Of a stretch of DNA of 64,000 bases, positions 56,201 through 64,000 are shown piece by piece. This DNA is from Asterias rubens (lineage: Eukaryota > Echinodermata > Asteroidea > Forcipulatida > Asteriidae), in contig NC_047068.1 in NCBI RefSeq assembly GCF_902459465.1, positions 11,408,001 through 11,472,000 of the forward strand, written 5' to 3'. Position numbers and translations under genes: made by a program. The notes beneath the pieces are model-generated. The model searched no databases, had not been told where the DNA came from, and saw nothing but the letters and a program-made list of their open reading frames with translations. The stretch's first letter is position 1; every line of letters begins with the position of its first letter.

Positions 56201-59200
56201 CGTTGTTTTTTAGAGACTTAGTCGACTTTAGGTCAAACATTAAAGGGAACATTGCCTCCAAATCTCTCAAAGATTTTGATGTTTGGAACTACTTCTTATC
56301 CTTGTGTTATAATTCATGCATTAAACACATACAGTGTGTTGTAATTGATGAGCATTGATTAAAAATGTCAATTCTCCTCTTGAAATACAACCAGCAAAAT
56401 CATGGTCCGCCATTCTTTGGGAGTCCGAAATTTGGGAGTCCAAAAAAGCGGATCATGTTCTGTCATGAACTAAAAAAAACATGAGGGATATTATGTGAAT
56501 AATTTGAGCCTACTTATAGCCTAATGTTTTTCAATCATTCATTTAACATGCCTTTTTTTATAGCCAAAGCGCAAAATCCGAAGGCAATTTGCTCCTTTAA
56601 GAACAGGTTTTGAGGATTTGTTCGCCAAGTTTTTTTATTTCTAAAACTACTAATTATTCTTCACAACGCCAACGTACTTTTGTCGAAAGATCAACGTACT
56701 GTGACAACAGACTGCTAACAGTTTCGGTATTATTGTTGTTATTTTTAACATGATAGACCTGAAGCACAATGAACTTTCGGGTAGTCTTTCTTACCCAAAG
56801 GTTGTTTACAATTCCCCCGACAAAAGTTTAAAGTTCCACTAACAGAGGAAATATAGCTATTTTCGTATGACTCAGATATCTAAATACTTTTAGCGAGGTA
56901 AGTTTTTTCAAATTGATGGCCCAATTTCAATGTCAAGTTCAAGTTTGTGCTGTAATCTTCCTGTGGTTATGGATGGTATAACAAACAATCTAACCTCACG
57001 TTATAAAAATCATGGGCGTAAATTGCCATTGCATAATTCAATACCCTTCCAGTGAAATTTAATGTCCTTGAAATCAATCTGAGAAAAACGGATCTGTCCA
57101 TTTTTGTACGGGATGTTTGGTTCGACTTTGACTTTTTACCAACAGGAGCCAGAGGAGCGTGGCGGGCGGTGCGGGGTGGATCTCCCTCTCGCCCCAAATG
57201 TAATCAAATGAATGGTTTTAAAAATGGGGGGAGGGGCTGTAACCATCCATGTCATTGTCGTCCAAATCAAACAAACAAACTAACTAACAAACAGACTAAC
57301 AAACAGACAAACAAACATTTAAAAACAAAATTATTTATTTTATTTTTTTTGTGGGGGGAGGGATCGTGCAGTTTCGGGGGGTGTTTGTGTGGATTATTCT
57401 GTTATACTTTCGAATTATTTATCCGGCCGAATGCAGTTTGTAGAGGACGGTTTCGGGCGCTTTTCGGCGACCAACTCCAATGTTTTTCTGACACAAATTG
57501 GTTGCCTGTGTGTTAATACATTTGATACTTCTTTCTTTTTTTTGAAATCCCCTGTATTATTGTAGTGTTTTAATAAATAAACAAACAAACAAACAAACAT
57601 ACACCCAATTACTTCATCAAACAAAAACAATTAAAAACATCAAACGCACAAACAGACAAACAAACAAAGAAGCTAAGATGACTGTCTGACTGAACAAAAT
57701 GGTTTCTAACAGAGAGGCACGTTTTGTGAAAGATTTATCCATGATTTTCACAGTGTCTAGACATTAGCCATTCGGCTGTCTACTCGTCGTGCCCCTTGTC
57801 TGCACTCACCCGTTTTACATGAACACTAAAATAAGGGAACATGCTATACTTCCTCCAAGCCTCACTTTGGTAACATTGACTCGAAGTGAACGAAAAACAA
57901 GATGGCGACTGAACTATCATAATATTTCATTTACTTTACAGGTGTTAAGAGTGTCACCAACACAAAAGCCAACAGTGGGCAGTCGTCTACATTCACGTGT
58001 GTCGTGACTGGCCCAACCCCACCGCCCCAGCAGAGAGTGCGTCTCTACCGCCCTCATGACAGCCAAAGTTTTGCACTTGTGTCGAGTGACGTAATAGGTC
58101 AAGATCGATTTGTTACGTTCAATGTTCAAGAAGTCTACTCGAATGATGAATATCGATGCTACATCGATCAGCCGTATGCATCTCTTTCATATCCAGCAGA
58201 CATGTTTGGTAAGTTATGGTGTAATAGATGTTGCGTTTGCATCGAGGATAAAGAATACTTTTTAACTCTCCACCGTCATAAATTTCACATAGATATTACC
58301 CGCGGTAAATCTTGAATGTGTTCGTCAATTTACCCCCAGTTAGCCCACACCCATGATAAGTTTACCCTTTTTGTGTCATAAGAGTTACCAGTTACCCCAG
58401 TTAGCCCACACCCATGATAAGTTTACCCTTTTTGTGTCATAAGAGTTACCAGAGTTAGCCCCAGTTAGCCCACACCAATGATAAGTTTACCCTTTTTGTA
58501 TCATAAGAGTGAACAGAGTTACCCCAGTTAGCCCACACCTATGATAAGTTTACCCTTTTTGTATCATAAGAGTTACCAGAGTTAGCCCCAGTTAGCCCAC
58601 ACCCACCATACAAAATATCATAATACGAGTTACCAGAGTTAGCCCCAGTTAGCCCACACCAATGATAAGTTTACCCTTTTTGTGTCATAAGAGTTACCAG
58701 AGTTAGCCCCAGTTAGCCCACACCTATGATCAGTTTACCCTTTTTGTATCATAAGAGTGAACAGAGTTACCCCAGTTAGCCCACACCCACCATACAAAAT
58801 ATCATAATACGAGTTACCAGAGTTAGCCCCAGTTAGCCCACACCTATGATAAGTTTACCCTTTTTGTGTCATAAGAGTTACCAGAGTTAGTCCCAGTTAG
58901 CCCACACCAATGATAAGTTTACCCTTTTTGTGTCATAAGAGTTACCAGAGTTAGCCCCAGTTAGCCCACACCAATGATAAGTTTACCCTTTTTGTGTCAT
59001 AAGAGTTACCAGAGTTAGCCCCAGTTAGCCCACACCCACCATACAAAATATCATAATACGAGTTACCAGAGTTAGCCCCAGTTAGCCCACACCAATGATA
59101 AGTTTACCCTCTTGCATGACAGAGTTACCCCAATTAGCCCATTCTTATATGATAAGTTTACCCTTTTGACAGAGTTACCAGAATAACACGTGTTAGCCCA

Positions 59201-62200
59201 TACCCATAACAAGTTTACCCTTTACATAACAGAGTTACCCGAGTTAACCACAGCACCACGTGCAACAGATATCCAAGCTTTTGAAGTAACGATAACATGG
59301 GACGCGTGGACCTCCCCGCCACTCAGTGGCGACCCACCCATAACCCACTACACCATCTACTATCGTGAATATGGGTCTCAATGGGAGGCACTCCCTAATG
59401 ATATCCCAACTACAAGAATGACCGAAACAGTCAGGAATCTGATGCCCGAGATGCGATATGAACTCAGCGTGACTGTGTCTAGGGAGGGACCGGGGGGCGA
59501 AGGGCTAAGAAGCCCATCCGTGTCGGTTACAACACCGTGCTCAGGTAAGTGTTCTTTTTAAAGCCTCGTTCATAAGAGCATTACATACCGGTAATGCTCG
59601 TCTCCTGTTTAGCATATTACAACGTATGTACCAATACTGGTATTTACTCTCGACTCTCCTCAAAACATCGCTGTGTGATTTTCACTTTTTTTCTCTCAAA
59701 AACTCGACGACGACTGATGAAGCTGAAACTTCTGCAGGTAAACTATATGGCCTTTCTTTATTCACTGTGAGGGATCCATGGGATTTAAAAAAAATTAAAA
59801 AGGGTATCTACAAAAGGTATCAAAACCCTGTAAGACCCAAGTGATGAATTGCATGGATCAATTAATTACATGTATTAATAGACAGATAATGTTAGCCAAT
59901 TCATATCTATTTTATTATTTTAAATTACTAGTGCCGTTGGAATCTCCTGAGATTGTATCAACACTCGGCAAGGATACCACACTGAGACAGATAACTGTTC
60001 AATGGGAGGTAAGTTTGCAACATTTTGATTGATCTTCTTCTTTATCGTGTCCACACACGCTAGATGCTGTGTTCATAGCCAGAACTAAGCACAGTCTCTG
60101 GCACTTTAATTGAATTCAGCCAGGTTTCCTGGGGTGGATTTTAAAAAGAGTAAAAAAGAATAACCCGTTCTTGTGGTTTTGTTTTGTTCTAATAATAATT
60201 TTTCATCTATGTGGTTTTTAATTGTACTTTCTGTATTATGCGTTTCTTTTTGCGTAAATGTATTTCTATTGTGCTTTGAGGCCTAGCATAAGGCGCTATA
60301 TAAATAAATATTGTTACTATTACCAGTAACTGGCCATTGAACATGACTATAGAGTTCAGAGGGAAATAACCAGTTGAAAATCACACAGTTTTTACTTTAA
60401 TTTATTTGACAGGAATTGGAAGCAGTATTTCACGGCTGCAGCTTAGGTCTCACGGAGTACCATATCCGCTACAGAACCGTCAGTAAATCAAGCTATGGGG
60501 AATACACAGAAGTCGCCATCACCCCAGCCATATCGTCCTTCAACATATCCAACCTAGAACCCTACACTCAATATGGTATCTCAATTGGTGCTTCCAATCA
60601 AATAGGACCAGGTCCGTGGAGCAAAGACGTCTTGGCGTACACCCCAGAAGAGGCACCTCTCCTTCCTCCGAAGGTTACTCTCATCAGTAGCACGGAAGAC
60701 TCGCTGACACTTCGTATTGAGGCGACTAAACCGTATAATCTGAACGGGAATGTTAGTCAGTATTTAATTCAGTATCAACAAGCTTCAGATGCTGGTGAGG
60801 GTAACATCATCACTGAGAACAACACGGAGTACAATGTGACGTTCACAATACAAGGGCTCGCAGGATTAACTGACTTCAATATTAAGGTAATTATAATTAC
60901 TTATAAGTTATTTATTTGTTTCCATTTATTGTTTATCCTTAACTTACCTGTTATTTTTACTGAGTCAGATAGATAGATAGATAGATAAAAGGTTTATTGA
61001 CAATAGCCATCACAGCATAAAAACTGAATTGCAACTATGATACAATGTTTTATAAAGATTGAAAGGACAACATTAAGAGAACAACAATACTTATATTTAC
61101 TTATTTATGTTTTATTCTTATTAGATATTTATTATTTACTATTGGTTGTATTGTTATCTGCTTTTATTATTGCTTTGTGTACTATTTTATGTTAAATCTA
61201 TATTAATTTTCATTTTATTGTGTACCCCAGATGTGGGGCAACAGATCTACGGATCATAGTATGTATTTGCTTTTATTGTACCTTGCCCATCTCGGGGTAT
61301 ATTGTCTTGTATTTTGTTTTATACTGTTATGGCAAATAAAATAATAATAATTTAGAAAAAAAGGTAATTTCTCACAGGCAAAATTCAAAATTAGACAGGT
61401 TTCAGGTGTGCAGTTACTCATTCATTTGTTGGGTTACACCAAGTGAGGATACTGGTCCTTGACACTTACTAAAAGTATATCCTGCTGCAATAAACAAAGA
61501 TATCTTATAATGTCACACATAAAATAAATGTGGTTGTTTAAAAGCACTGAACACCTTTGGTAATTAACAAAGACCAGTCTACTCACTTGGTGTATCCCAA
61601 CATAAGCATTAAAAAAAAAAAGCCTGTGAAAGATTAGCTCAATTGGTCATCGAAGTTGCGAGAAAATGATGAAGAAAAAAAACACCCCTGTTGGAAGAAT
61701 TTGTGTGCTTTCAGATAGGGGTAAAAGACTTCTGGCTATGAGGTCTTTTATTATGTAAAAAGAAAAATGCCGCCAAACAATATTCATTATGACAATTTTT
61801 AAATTAGCAAACTTGTTTCCCCTTTATTTTCATCAGGTTAAAATAGTAAATGGAGCCGGGGACAGTGAATGGAGCGAATCTGTTTCTGCAAAAACAGTTA
61901 ACAAAGGTAAAAACTATTTCTCTTCAAAACATCTAATTACCTGTTTGGTACTTTTAAATATTACACCGAAGCGCTCCATCAACTTCGTCTATGGACCTTA
62001 AGCATTTCTTAATACATCTTAACTAACTTGGAATATGCATCACCTGCAGCCAAATTACCGCATAGCTTGCAAATAACTCACATCAGAAATGTATATCTTC
62101 GCAAATACCCATTTTACTCTTTGGTGATGAGTAGCAACTAGTTAAAGGAACATTACAGAATTGGTTTTTGCTAACAGAACAGTTGCTGGCAGTGTAAGCA

Positions 62201-63983
62201 CTTTATGTAATCTCACCATACATAAACTGACACTCCTGTAGAAGTGTGAAATCGATCGGCGTCTGGGTCACGAGAGAATAATAGTGAAAAACCGAGTAAA
62301 ATTTTTGCATTGCATCGATGCCAAAACAAAAATGAATAAAACGCTCACTGAGCGATAAACTCTAAACGCGAAGTTAGATTATTTATTTCTCATCAAATAT
62401 GAAATTCAGACAGAAATATTTCAAGGGATGTTTTCTACTATCATCATCATTAGATTTATATTTCACGATTGATGTTTCTTATTAATTCTGTAACGTTCCT
62501 TTAAATACACTGGACACTATTGGTAATTGTCAAAGACCAGTCTTCTCACTTGGTGTATCTCAGCATATGCATAAAATAACAACAATTGGTCATCATAGTT
62601 GCGAGATAATAACGAAAGAAAAAACACCCTTGTCACACGAAGTTATGTGCTTTCAGATACTTGATTTCGAGACCTCAAGATCTTTTTCTGATGTCTCAAA
62701 ATCAAATTCGAGGAAAATTACTTCTTTCTCGAAAACTATGTCACTTCAGAGGGAGCCTTTTTTCACAATGTTTTATACCATCAACTTCTCCCCATTACTC
62801 GTTACCAAGTAAGGTTTTTTTGCCAATAATTGTTTTGAGTAATTACCAACAGTGTCCACTGCCTTTAAGTGTCTTGCCAAGAACACAAGTGTCATGAACG
62901 GGATTCAAACTCTGATATGAGCCACAAGAACTTGAGTCAGATGCACTAAACTGCTTTACAAGTGCATGCAATTTATCAGCTTATCAGCTAATTTTCTTTT
63001 TAATAAGAATGCATTTGAGAAACACTGTAATAAATAGTGTTGCAGTATTTTTTGCAGATCACTCCATACCCCTTAATATTGGGTCGGGCCTACTTTTAAA
63101 TTTGTAAATAAAATGGAAACTAATTGATTAGAACTTTAGTTATCTGTTTATTCATGTTCCACTCATCAAAACACACATTTTAGTGACAAAAGCTTTATTT
63201 TGACAAAATACCACTTCAAGGTGACTTAAAAGGCAGTGGACACTATTGGTAATTACTCAGATAAAATTATTGGCATTAACCTTTCTTGGTTACGAGTAAT
63301 GGGGAGAGGTTGATGGTATAAAACATTGTGAGAAAGGGCTCCCTCTGAAGTGCCATAGTTTTCGAAAAAGAAGTAATTTTTCACGAATTTGATTTCGAGA
63401 CCTCAGATTTAGAACTTGAGGTCTCGAAATCAAGCATCTAAATGCACACAACTTCGTGTGACAAGGGTGTTTTTTTCTTTCATTATTATCTCGCAACTTC
63501 GATGACCGATTGAGCTCAAATTTTCACAGGTTTGTTAGTTTATGCATAATTATGTTAAGATACACCAACTGTGAAGACTAGTCTTTGACAATTACCAATA
63601 GTGTCTAGTGTCTTTAATATAGGGTCGGGCCTACTTTTAAATTTGTAAATAAAATGGAAACCAATTTATTAGAGCTTTAGTTAACTGTTTATTCATATTC
63701 CACTCATCAAAACACATATTTTAGTGACAAAAGCTTTATTTTGACAAACTACCACTTCCAGTTGACTTTAAACCCATTCATTTTGGGGTCGAAAAAAAAA
63801 ATGTATACACCCCTTTTATTATGTTGTTATTATTTGTTATACCCTTTTATTTTGTTACCTTGGTGTTCTGTCTCCCACAGGTAACCGTGCAGGGAACGGT
63901 GGGGGTGTCACCGGCAGTATTCTGGGCGTACTAGTTGTTCTTCTCTTAGTTGTTGTCGTCGTTGTCTTCATTTTATGGAGAAG
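38211..63983 (+). CDS. tie-like: Receptor B: Tie-like receptor, 3' end outside the window
   Basis: Exons: 38211-38280, 45278-45592, 47440-47703, 49377-49511, 51928-52071, 53769-53909, 55145-55300, 55813-55944, 57942-58208, 59233-59544, 59932-60008, 60413-60886, 61837-61906, 63881-63983; a 15-nt microexon at 59723-59737 is possible. About 886 residues lie in the window: signal peptide, Ig1, Ig2, five EGF-like units, Ig3, three FN3, membrane helix. This order is that of TIE1/TEK receptor tyrosine kinases (which have three EGF), and EGF2 carries FCLPDPMGCTC. In vertebrates these bind angiopoietins at endothelial surfaces; in an invertebrate the ligand is unknown to me. All junctions listed keep the frame. 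A cytoplasmic tyrosine kinase is expected to the right but cannot be seen. Confidence 0.85.
38498..38779. repeat. MITE family 1 copy
   Basis: Left TTTAAAAGCACTGGGCACTA, right GTCCAGTGTCTTTAAGG. The middle palindrome is shortened. In receptor B intron 1. Confidence 0.75.
38848..39127. repeat. MITE family 2 copy
   Basis: Begins GGGCCCAATTTCATAGAGC, ends TAGCTCTTTGAAGTTTGCCC. Interior CGTGCTAAGGTGTGAACG and AGCACCGGAAGGTTAG match 11900-12050. Confidence 0.7.
39443..39605. repeat. Palindromic repeat family 5 copy
   Basis: GTCGATTTCACAAAGAGTTA ... AGAGTTTTGTGAAATCGACG, inverted ends around CTCGAGTTAGGACGAGTAAC arms. Confidence 0.8.
40591..44634. repeat. Threefold tandem repeat, unit 1,348 bp
   Basis: Units start at 40591, 41939 and 43287 (GAGGGTTAAAAAACAAAACC) and the array closes at 44634. 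Units 2 and 3 look identical where I compared them. Unit 1 differs at a few points (GAATTAAAAT vs GAATTGAAAT; CGGCATCTAC vs CGGCTTCTAC; AAAGACC vs AAAGGCC). Each unit holds a hairpin (AATCTGAGAAGTTTTTTAAA and its complement), a family 1 MITE piece, and a GTTACTGTCAGTAAC end. Repeated open frames inside are 68-81 codons with no known motif and are not called genes. The array fills 4 kb of receptor B intron 1. Confidence 0.93.
44947..45125. repeat. MITE family 1 partial copy
   Basis: Starts TTAAAGGCAGTGGACACTAT and breaks off after GATTTCAAGACCTCACC. It ends about 150 bases before the Ig1 exon acceptor. Confidence 0.75.
45278..45592 (+). CDS. Receptor B exon 2: Ig1
   Basis: 315 nt, phase 1/1. 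GGDRFTCFLGIPDTD as strand B Cys, NTFGIFYCRAIKQG as strand F Y-x-C, ending TATVLRQNG. Closest partner in the window is receptor A exon 5. Confidence 0.82.
46366..46520. repeat. Long imperfect hairpin
   Basis: GAATGTTTATGAGTGCAATG on the left pairs with CATTGCACGAATGAAAAACA on the right. The arms continue as GGAATGTTC / GAACATTCC around a GGCGGAGCC loop. Confidence 0.8.
46700..46800. repeat. Second hairpin sharing TGCAATGGTACTTTT
   Basis: TTTTCGTTCCATCCGAAAAG ... CTTTTCGGATGGAACGAAAA is a perfect inverted repeat centred on GCACGCACGTGC, followed by one more direct GTGCAATGGTACTTTT. Confidence 0.85.
47080..47150 (-). mobile_element. tRNA-like SINE fragment
   Basis: On the minus strand GCTCAGTTGATAGAGTGC (box-A-like) then CTTAATCCGGAGGTCAC. 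The box B is degenerate and no cloverleaf is evident, so a SINE piece, not a tRNA gene. Confidence 0.45.
47440..47703 (+). CDS. Receptor B exon 3: Ig2
   Basis: 264 nt, phase 1/1. [37 protein letters not shown], ending GLIRLIVRG. This is the same ending as Tie Ig2 and as the shifted frame of receptor A exon 6. The C-pair is incomplete: only the strand F Cys is present, as in receptor A. Confidence 0.85.
47808..47925 (+). pseudogene. Partial duplicate of the Ig2 exon end and its donor
   Basis: GTCATCATAACACCGAAATA ... GGGTCTTGTTAGATTGATCG then GGGGTAAGTTT repeats the last 60 bases of exon 3 and about 50 bases of the following intron, with small deletions. No open frame. It lies about 110 bases downstream of the original. 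Confidence 0.7.
48823..49207. repeat. MITE family 1, complete copy
   Basis: Left TAAAGACACTGAACACTATT, right AATAGTGTCCACTGCCTTTA. Central GAGACCTCCAACTC / GAGGTATCG palindrome. Confidence 0.82.
49377..49511 (+). CDS. Receptor B exon 4: EGF1
   Basis: 135 nt, phase 1/1. GCPSGRWGPPSCNRVCDKCY, NGGICNDQNGRCVCPAGFFG, ENCLG. Matches Tie EGF1 spacing. Confidence 0.87.
49569..49900. repeat. MITE family 1 copy
   Basis: Left TTAAAGACACTGGACCAGTC (short deletion), right TAGTGTCCACTGTACTGCC. About 60 bases after exon 4. Confidence 0.78.
50159..50415. repeat. MITE family 2, complete copy
   Basis: AGGGCCCAATTTCATGGCTC and GAGCCATGAAATTGGGCCCT are perfectly inverted ends. The interior has several GCTTACGGTAAGC-like arms. 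Confidence 0.85.
51420..51640 (-). mobile_element. tRNA-like SINE copy
   Basis: Box B GGTTCGAATCCCACCCG on the minus strand, ACTTTCCCGAGTTCTGTGAA on the plus side and the AATATTCTTTTTCCCCGATTC tail. Best copy of the family also seen at 32740, 23050-23145, 39190-39240 and 58222-58262. Confidence 0.55.
51928..52071 (+). CDS. Receptor B exon 5: EGF2 with Tie hallmark
   Basis: 144 nt, phase 1/1. ACGENKAGYNCEITCSSSAQ, then FCLPDPMGCTCGTGFRDYDC. The FCLPDPxGCxC string is specific to this EGF in Tie receptors. Confidence 0.87.
52391..52735. repeat. MITE family 1 copy
   Basis: Left TTTAAAGACACTGGACACC. Right end mostly lost (AATTACTAATAAGTC). Core TTCAGAGGGAGCCGTTTCTC present. Confidence 0.75.
52994..53240. 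repeat. MITE family 2, complete copy
   Basis: GGGGCCAATTTCATAGAGCT ... AGCTCTATGAAATTTGGCCC, inverted over about 245 bases; interior TTGCTTAAGCA arms. Confidence 0.85.
53277..53632. repeat. MITE family 1 copy
   Basis: Left AAAGGCACTAGACACTTTTG, right ATTAGTGTCCAGAGCCTTGG. Begins about 35 bases after the family 2 copy. Confidence 0.75.
53769..53909 (+). CDS. Receptor B exon 6: EGF3
   Basis: 141 nt, phase 1/1. GCPLGRYGANCLQECHCLQM, SSCDRFTGQC, then GCFVSWSGNNCQ. An unsplit counterpart of the paired 96+42-nt exons of receptor A. Confidence 0.83.
53946..54318. repeat. MITE family 1 copy
   Basis: Left end starts inside the terminal repeat (AACTATTGGTAATTGTCAAA), right AATAGTGTCCACTGCCATTA. It begins about 36 bases after exon 6. 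Confidence 0.8.
54594..54740. repeat. MITE family 1 diverged left half
   Basis: TTAAAGCCATTGGACCCTTT, then AACAAACCTGTGAAAATTTA and CAATCGGTCATCGGAGTC. The right half is replaced by unrelated sequence ending GAAAGGGTCCATGTAC near 54950. Confidence 0.6.
55145..55300 (+). CDS. Receptor B exon 7: EGF4
   Basis: 156 nt, phase 1/1. VCENDYFGETCTEKCQCVDD, PCDRVTGQC, then CKPGFSLNTGSLNCQ. A second acceptor six bases on (CCCAG, exon from 55151) would also keep the frame, removing two residues. Confidence 0.83.
55813..55944 (+). CDS. Receptor B exon 8: EGF5
   Basis: 132 nt, phase 1/1. ECSGGSYGLDCAETCHCYIY, ACDKVTGSCAGGCFGNWATP, DC. Same layout as exon 6 with a shorter last loop. Confidence 0.83.
57942..58208 (+). 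CDS. Receptor B exon 9: Ig3
   Basis: 267 nt, phase 1/1. ANSGQSSTFTCVVTGPTPPP with strand B Cys and VYSNDEYRCYIDQPYASLSY with strand F Y-x-C. In Tie receptors the third Ig stands between the EGF and FN3 blocks, exactly as here. Receptor A has no counterpart. Confidence 0.83.
58335..59232. repeat. Minisatellite ending at a splice acceptor
   Basis: About a dozen units of roughly 60-66 bases (GTTAGCCCACACCAATGATA, AGTTTACCCTTTTTGTGTC, ATAAGAGTTACCAGAGTTAG). A variant carries CACCATACAAAATATCATAA. The last degenerate unit runs straight into the acceptor and first codons of receptor B exon 10. Confidence 0.92.
59233..59544 (+). CDS. Receptor B exon 10: first FN3 domain
   Basis: 312 nt, phase 1/1. 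ELPELTTAPRATDIQAFEVT, ITWDAWTSPPLSGDPPITHY, LMPEMRYELSVTVSREGPGG, ending VSVTTPCS. Acceptor CCTTTACATAACAG. Confidence 0.85.
59723..59737 (+). CDS. Possible 15-nt microexon
   Basis: Between ATGAAG and GCAG|GTAAAC, phase 1/1, adding A-E-T-S-A to the FN3 linker. A pyrimidine tract (TTTTCACTTTTTTTCTCTC) precedes it. Leaving it out also keeps the frame. Confidence 0.25.
59932..60008 (+). CDS. Receptor B exon 11: start of FN3-2
   Basis: 77 nt, phase 1 in, phase 0 out. VPLESPEIVSTLGKDTTLRQ, ITVQWE. The strand B Trp sits at the exon end. Confidence 0.8.
60413..60886 (+). CDS. Receptor B exon 12: rest of FN3-2 and most of FN3-3
   Basis: 474 nt, phase 0/0. LGLTEYHIRYRTVSKSSYGE, FNISNLEPYTQYGISIGASN, QIGPGPWS end FN3-2. 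PLLPPKVTLISSTEDSLTLR, VSQYLIQYQQ, FTIQGLAGLTDFNIK begin FN3-3. Two domains share an exon here, unlike receptor A, where each FN3 is one exon. Confidence 0.87.
60966..61345. repeat. AGAT microsatellite and possible LINE 3' tail
   Basis: A short (GATA)n at about 60966-60987, then AT-rich sequence with CTTGCCCATCTCGGGGTATA and a GGCAAATAAAATAATAATAA end resembling the 3' end of non-LTR elements. Family not identified. Confidence 0.4.
61537..61760. repeat. MITE family 1 left half
   Basis: TTTAAAAGCACTGAACACC ... GTGCTTTCAGATAGGGG. The right terminal repeat is missing. About 75 bases before receptor B exon 13. Confidence 0.7.
61837..61906 (+). CDS. Receptor B exon 13: end of FN3-3
   Basis: 70 nt, phase 0 in, phase 1 out. 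VKIVNGAGDSEWSESVSAKT, the usual FN3 F-G strands (N-G-x-G-x-S-x-W-S). Confidence 0.85.
62142..62504. repeat. MITE family 3 copy
   Basis: TTAAAGGAACATTACAGAAT ... TCTGTAACGTTCCTTTAAA, inverted ends; a complete copy. It abuts a family 1 copy. Confidence 0.82.
62500..62869. repeat. MITE family 1, complete copy
   Basis: Left TTAAATACACTGGACACTAT, right AACAGTGTCCACTGCCTTTA. Palindromic centre GAGACCTCAAG. Confidence 0.82.
63072..63770. repeat. Direct duplication flanking a family 1 MITE
   Basis: A 155-base segment (starts TTTAATATTGGGTCGGGCC; GCTTTATTTTGACAAAATAC near its end) at 63072-63226 recurs at 63613-63770 with about 10% differences. A complete family 1 MITE (63226-63617) lies exactly between. 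Confidence 0.88.
63881..63983 (+). CDS. Receptor B exon 14: transmembrane helix, at window edge
   Basis: GNRAGNGGGVTG linker, then about 24 hydrophobic residues (SILGVLVVLLLVVVVVVFIL) and W-R-R as stop-transfer. Acceptor TCTCCCACAG. A donor AGAAG|GTGTGA is possible, phase 2. The cytoplasmic part is outside the window. Confidence 0.82.
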
Positions 63984-64000
63984 GTGTGATTTATTTTTTT

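Noticed and set aside
58335-59232. CRISPR-like array
   Set aside because: Contiguous repeat units without unique spacers in an animal gene intron; it is a minisatellite.
62567-62897. Repeated SHEVxCFQ / CHTKLCAFRCLISRP frames at many places
   Set aside because: These peptides recur wherever a family 1 MITE lies, on either strand; repeat translation, not genes.

Overview
The window looks like animal nuclear DNA, most likely from an echinoderm. Genes are split into many short exons with GT..AG borders and phase-1 introns. Domains are metazoan extracellular modules (Ig, EGF, FN3, F-type lectin, C-type lectin). Introns are packed with palindromic MITE-like repeats, tRNA-like SINE pieces and non-LTR retrotransposon tails. 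My memory of the most abundant repeat (ends AGGCAGTGGACACTATTGG) favours a sea star, but that is inference, not a search result.

Four genes are supported. (1) 3241-10974, minus: a nine-exon serine/threonine kinase of the TSSK (testis-specific kinase) type, with a long basic tail. (2) 12968-13594, plus: a secreted C-type lectin in one coding exon. (3) 15711-35207, minus: receptor A, about 1.15-1.2 thousand residues, with signal peptide, F-type (fucolectin-like) lectin domain, two Ig, four EGF, five FN3 and one membrane helix. The Ig/EGF part is that of the Tie (TIE1/TEK) receptor family, but no kinase exons follow the membrane helix. (4) 38211-63983 and beyond, plus: receptor B, with signal peptide, Ig, Ig, five EGF-like exons, Ig, three FN3 and a membrane helix. 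This is the Tie plan, and any kinase lies past the right edge.

Receptors A and B are head to head, 3.0 kb apart. Their first coding exons are both exactly 70 nt and phase 1, and both carry the Tie hallmark FCLPDP(Y/M)GC(S/T)C in EGF2. They are therefore a divergent paralogous pair, one of which has an added lectin domain and seemingly no kinase. As assembled, A has two phase breaks (exon 6, and the exon 13/14 junction) and the TSSK-like gene has one (exon 8/9). These could be assembly indels or real lesions.

Region by region: 1-3240 intergenic with a GTTT microsatellite; 3241-10974 kinase; 10975-12967 intergenic with kinase promoter candidates and palindromic repeats; 12968-13594 lectin; 13595-15700 intergenic; 15711-35207 receptor A, with a 300-bp TGATAA hexanucleotide array in one intron; 35208-38210 shared upstream region; 38211-63983 receptor B. 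Receptor B's introns hold a threefold 1,348-bp tandem repeat and a minisatellite apparently grown from the splice acceptor of its first FN3 exon.
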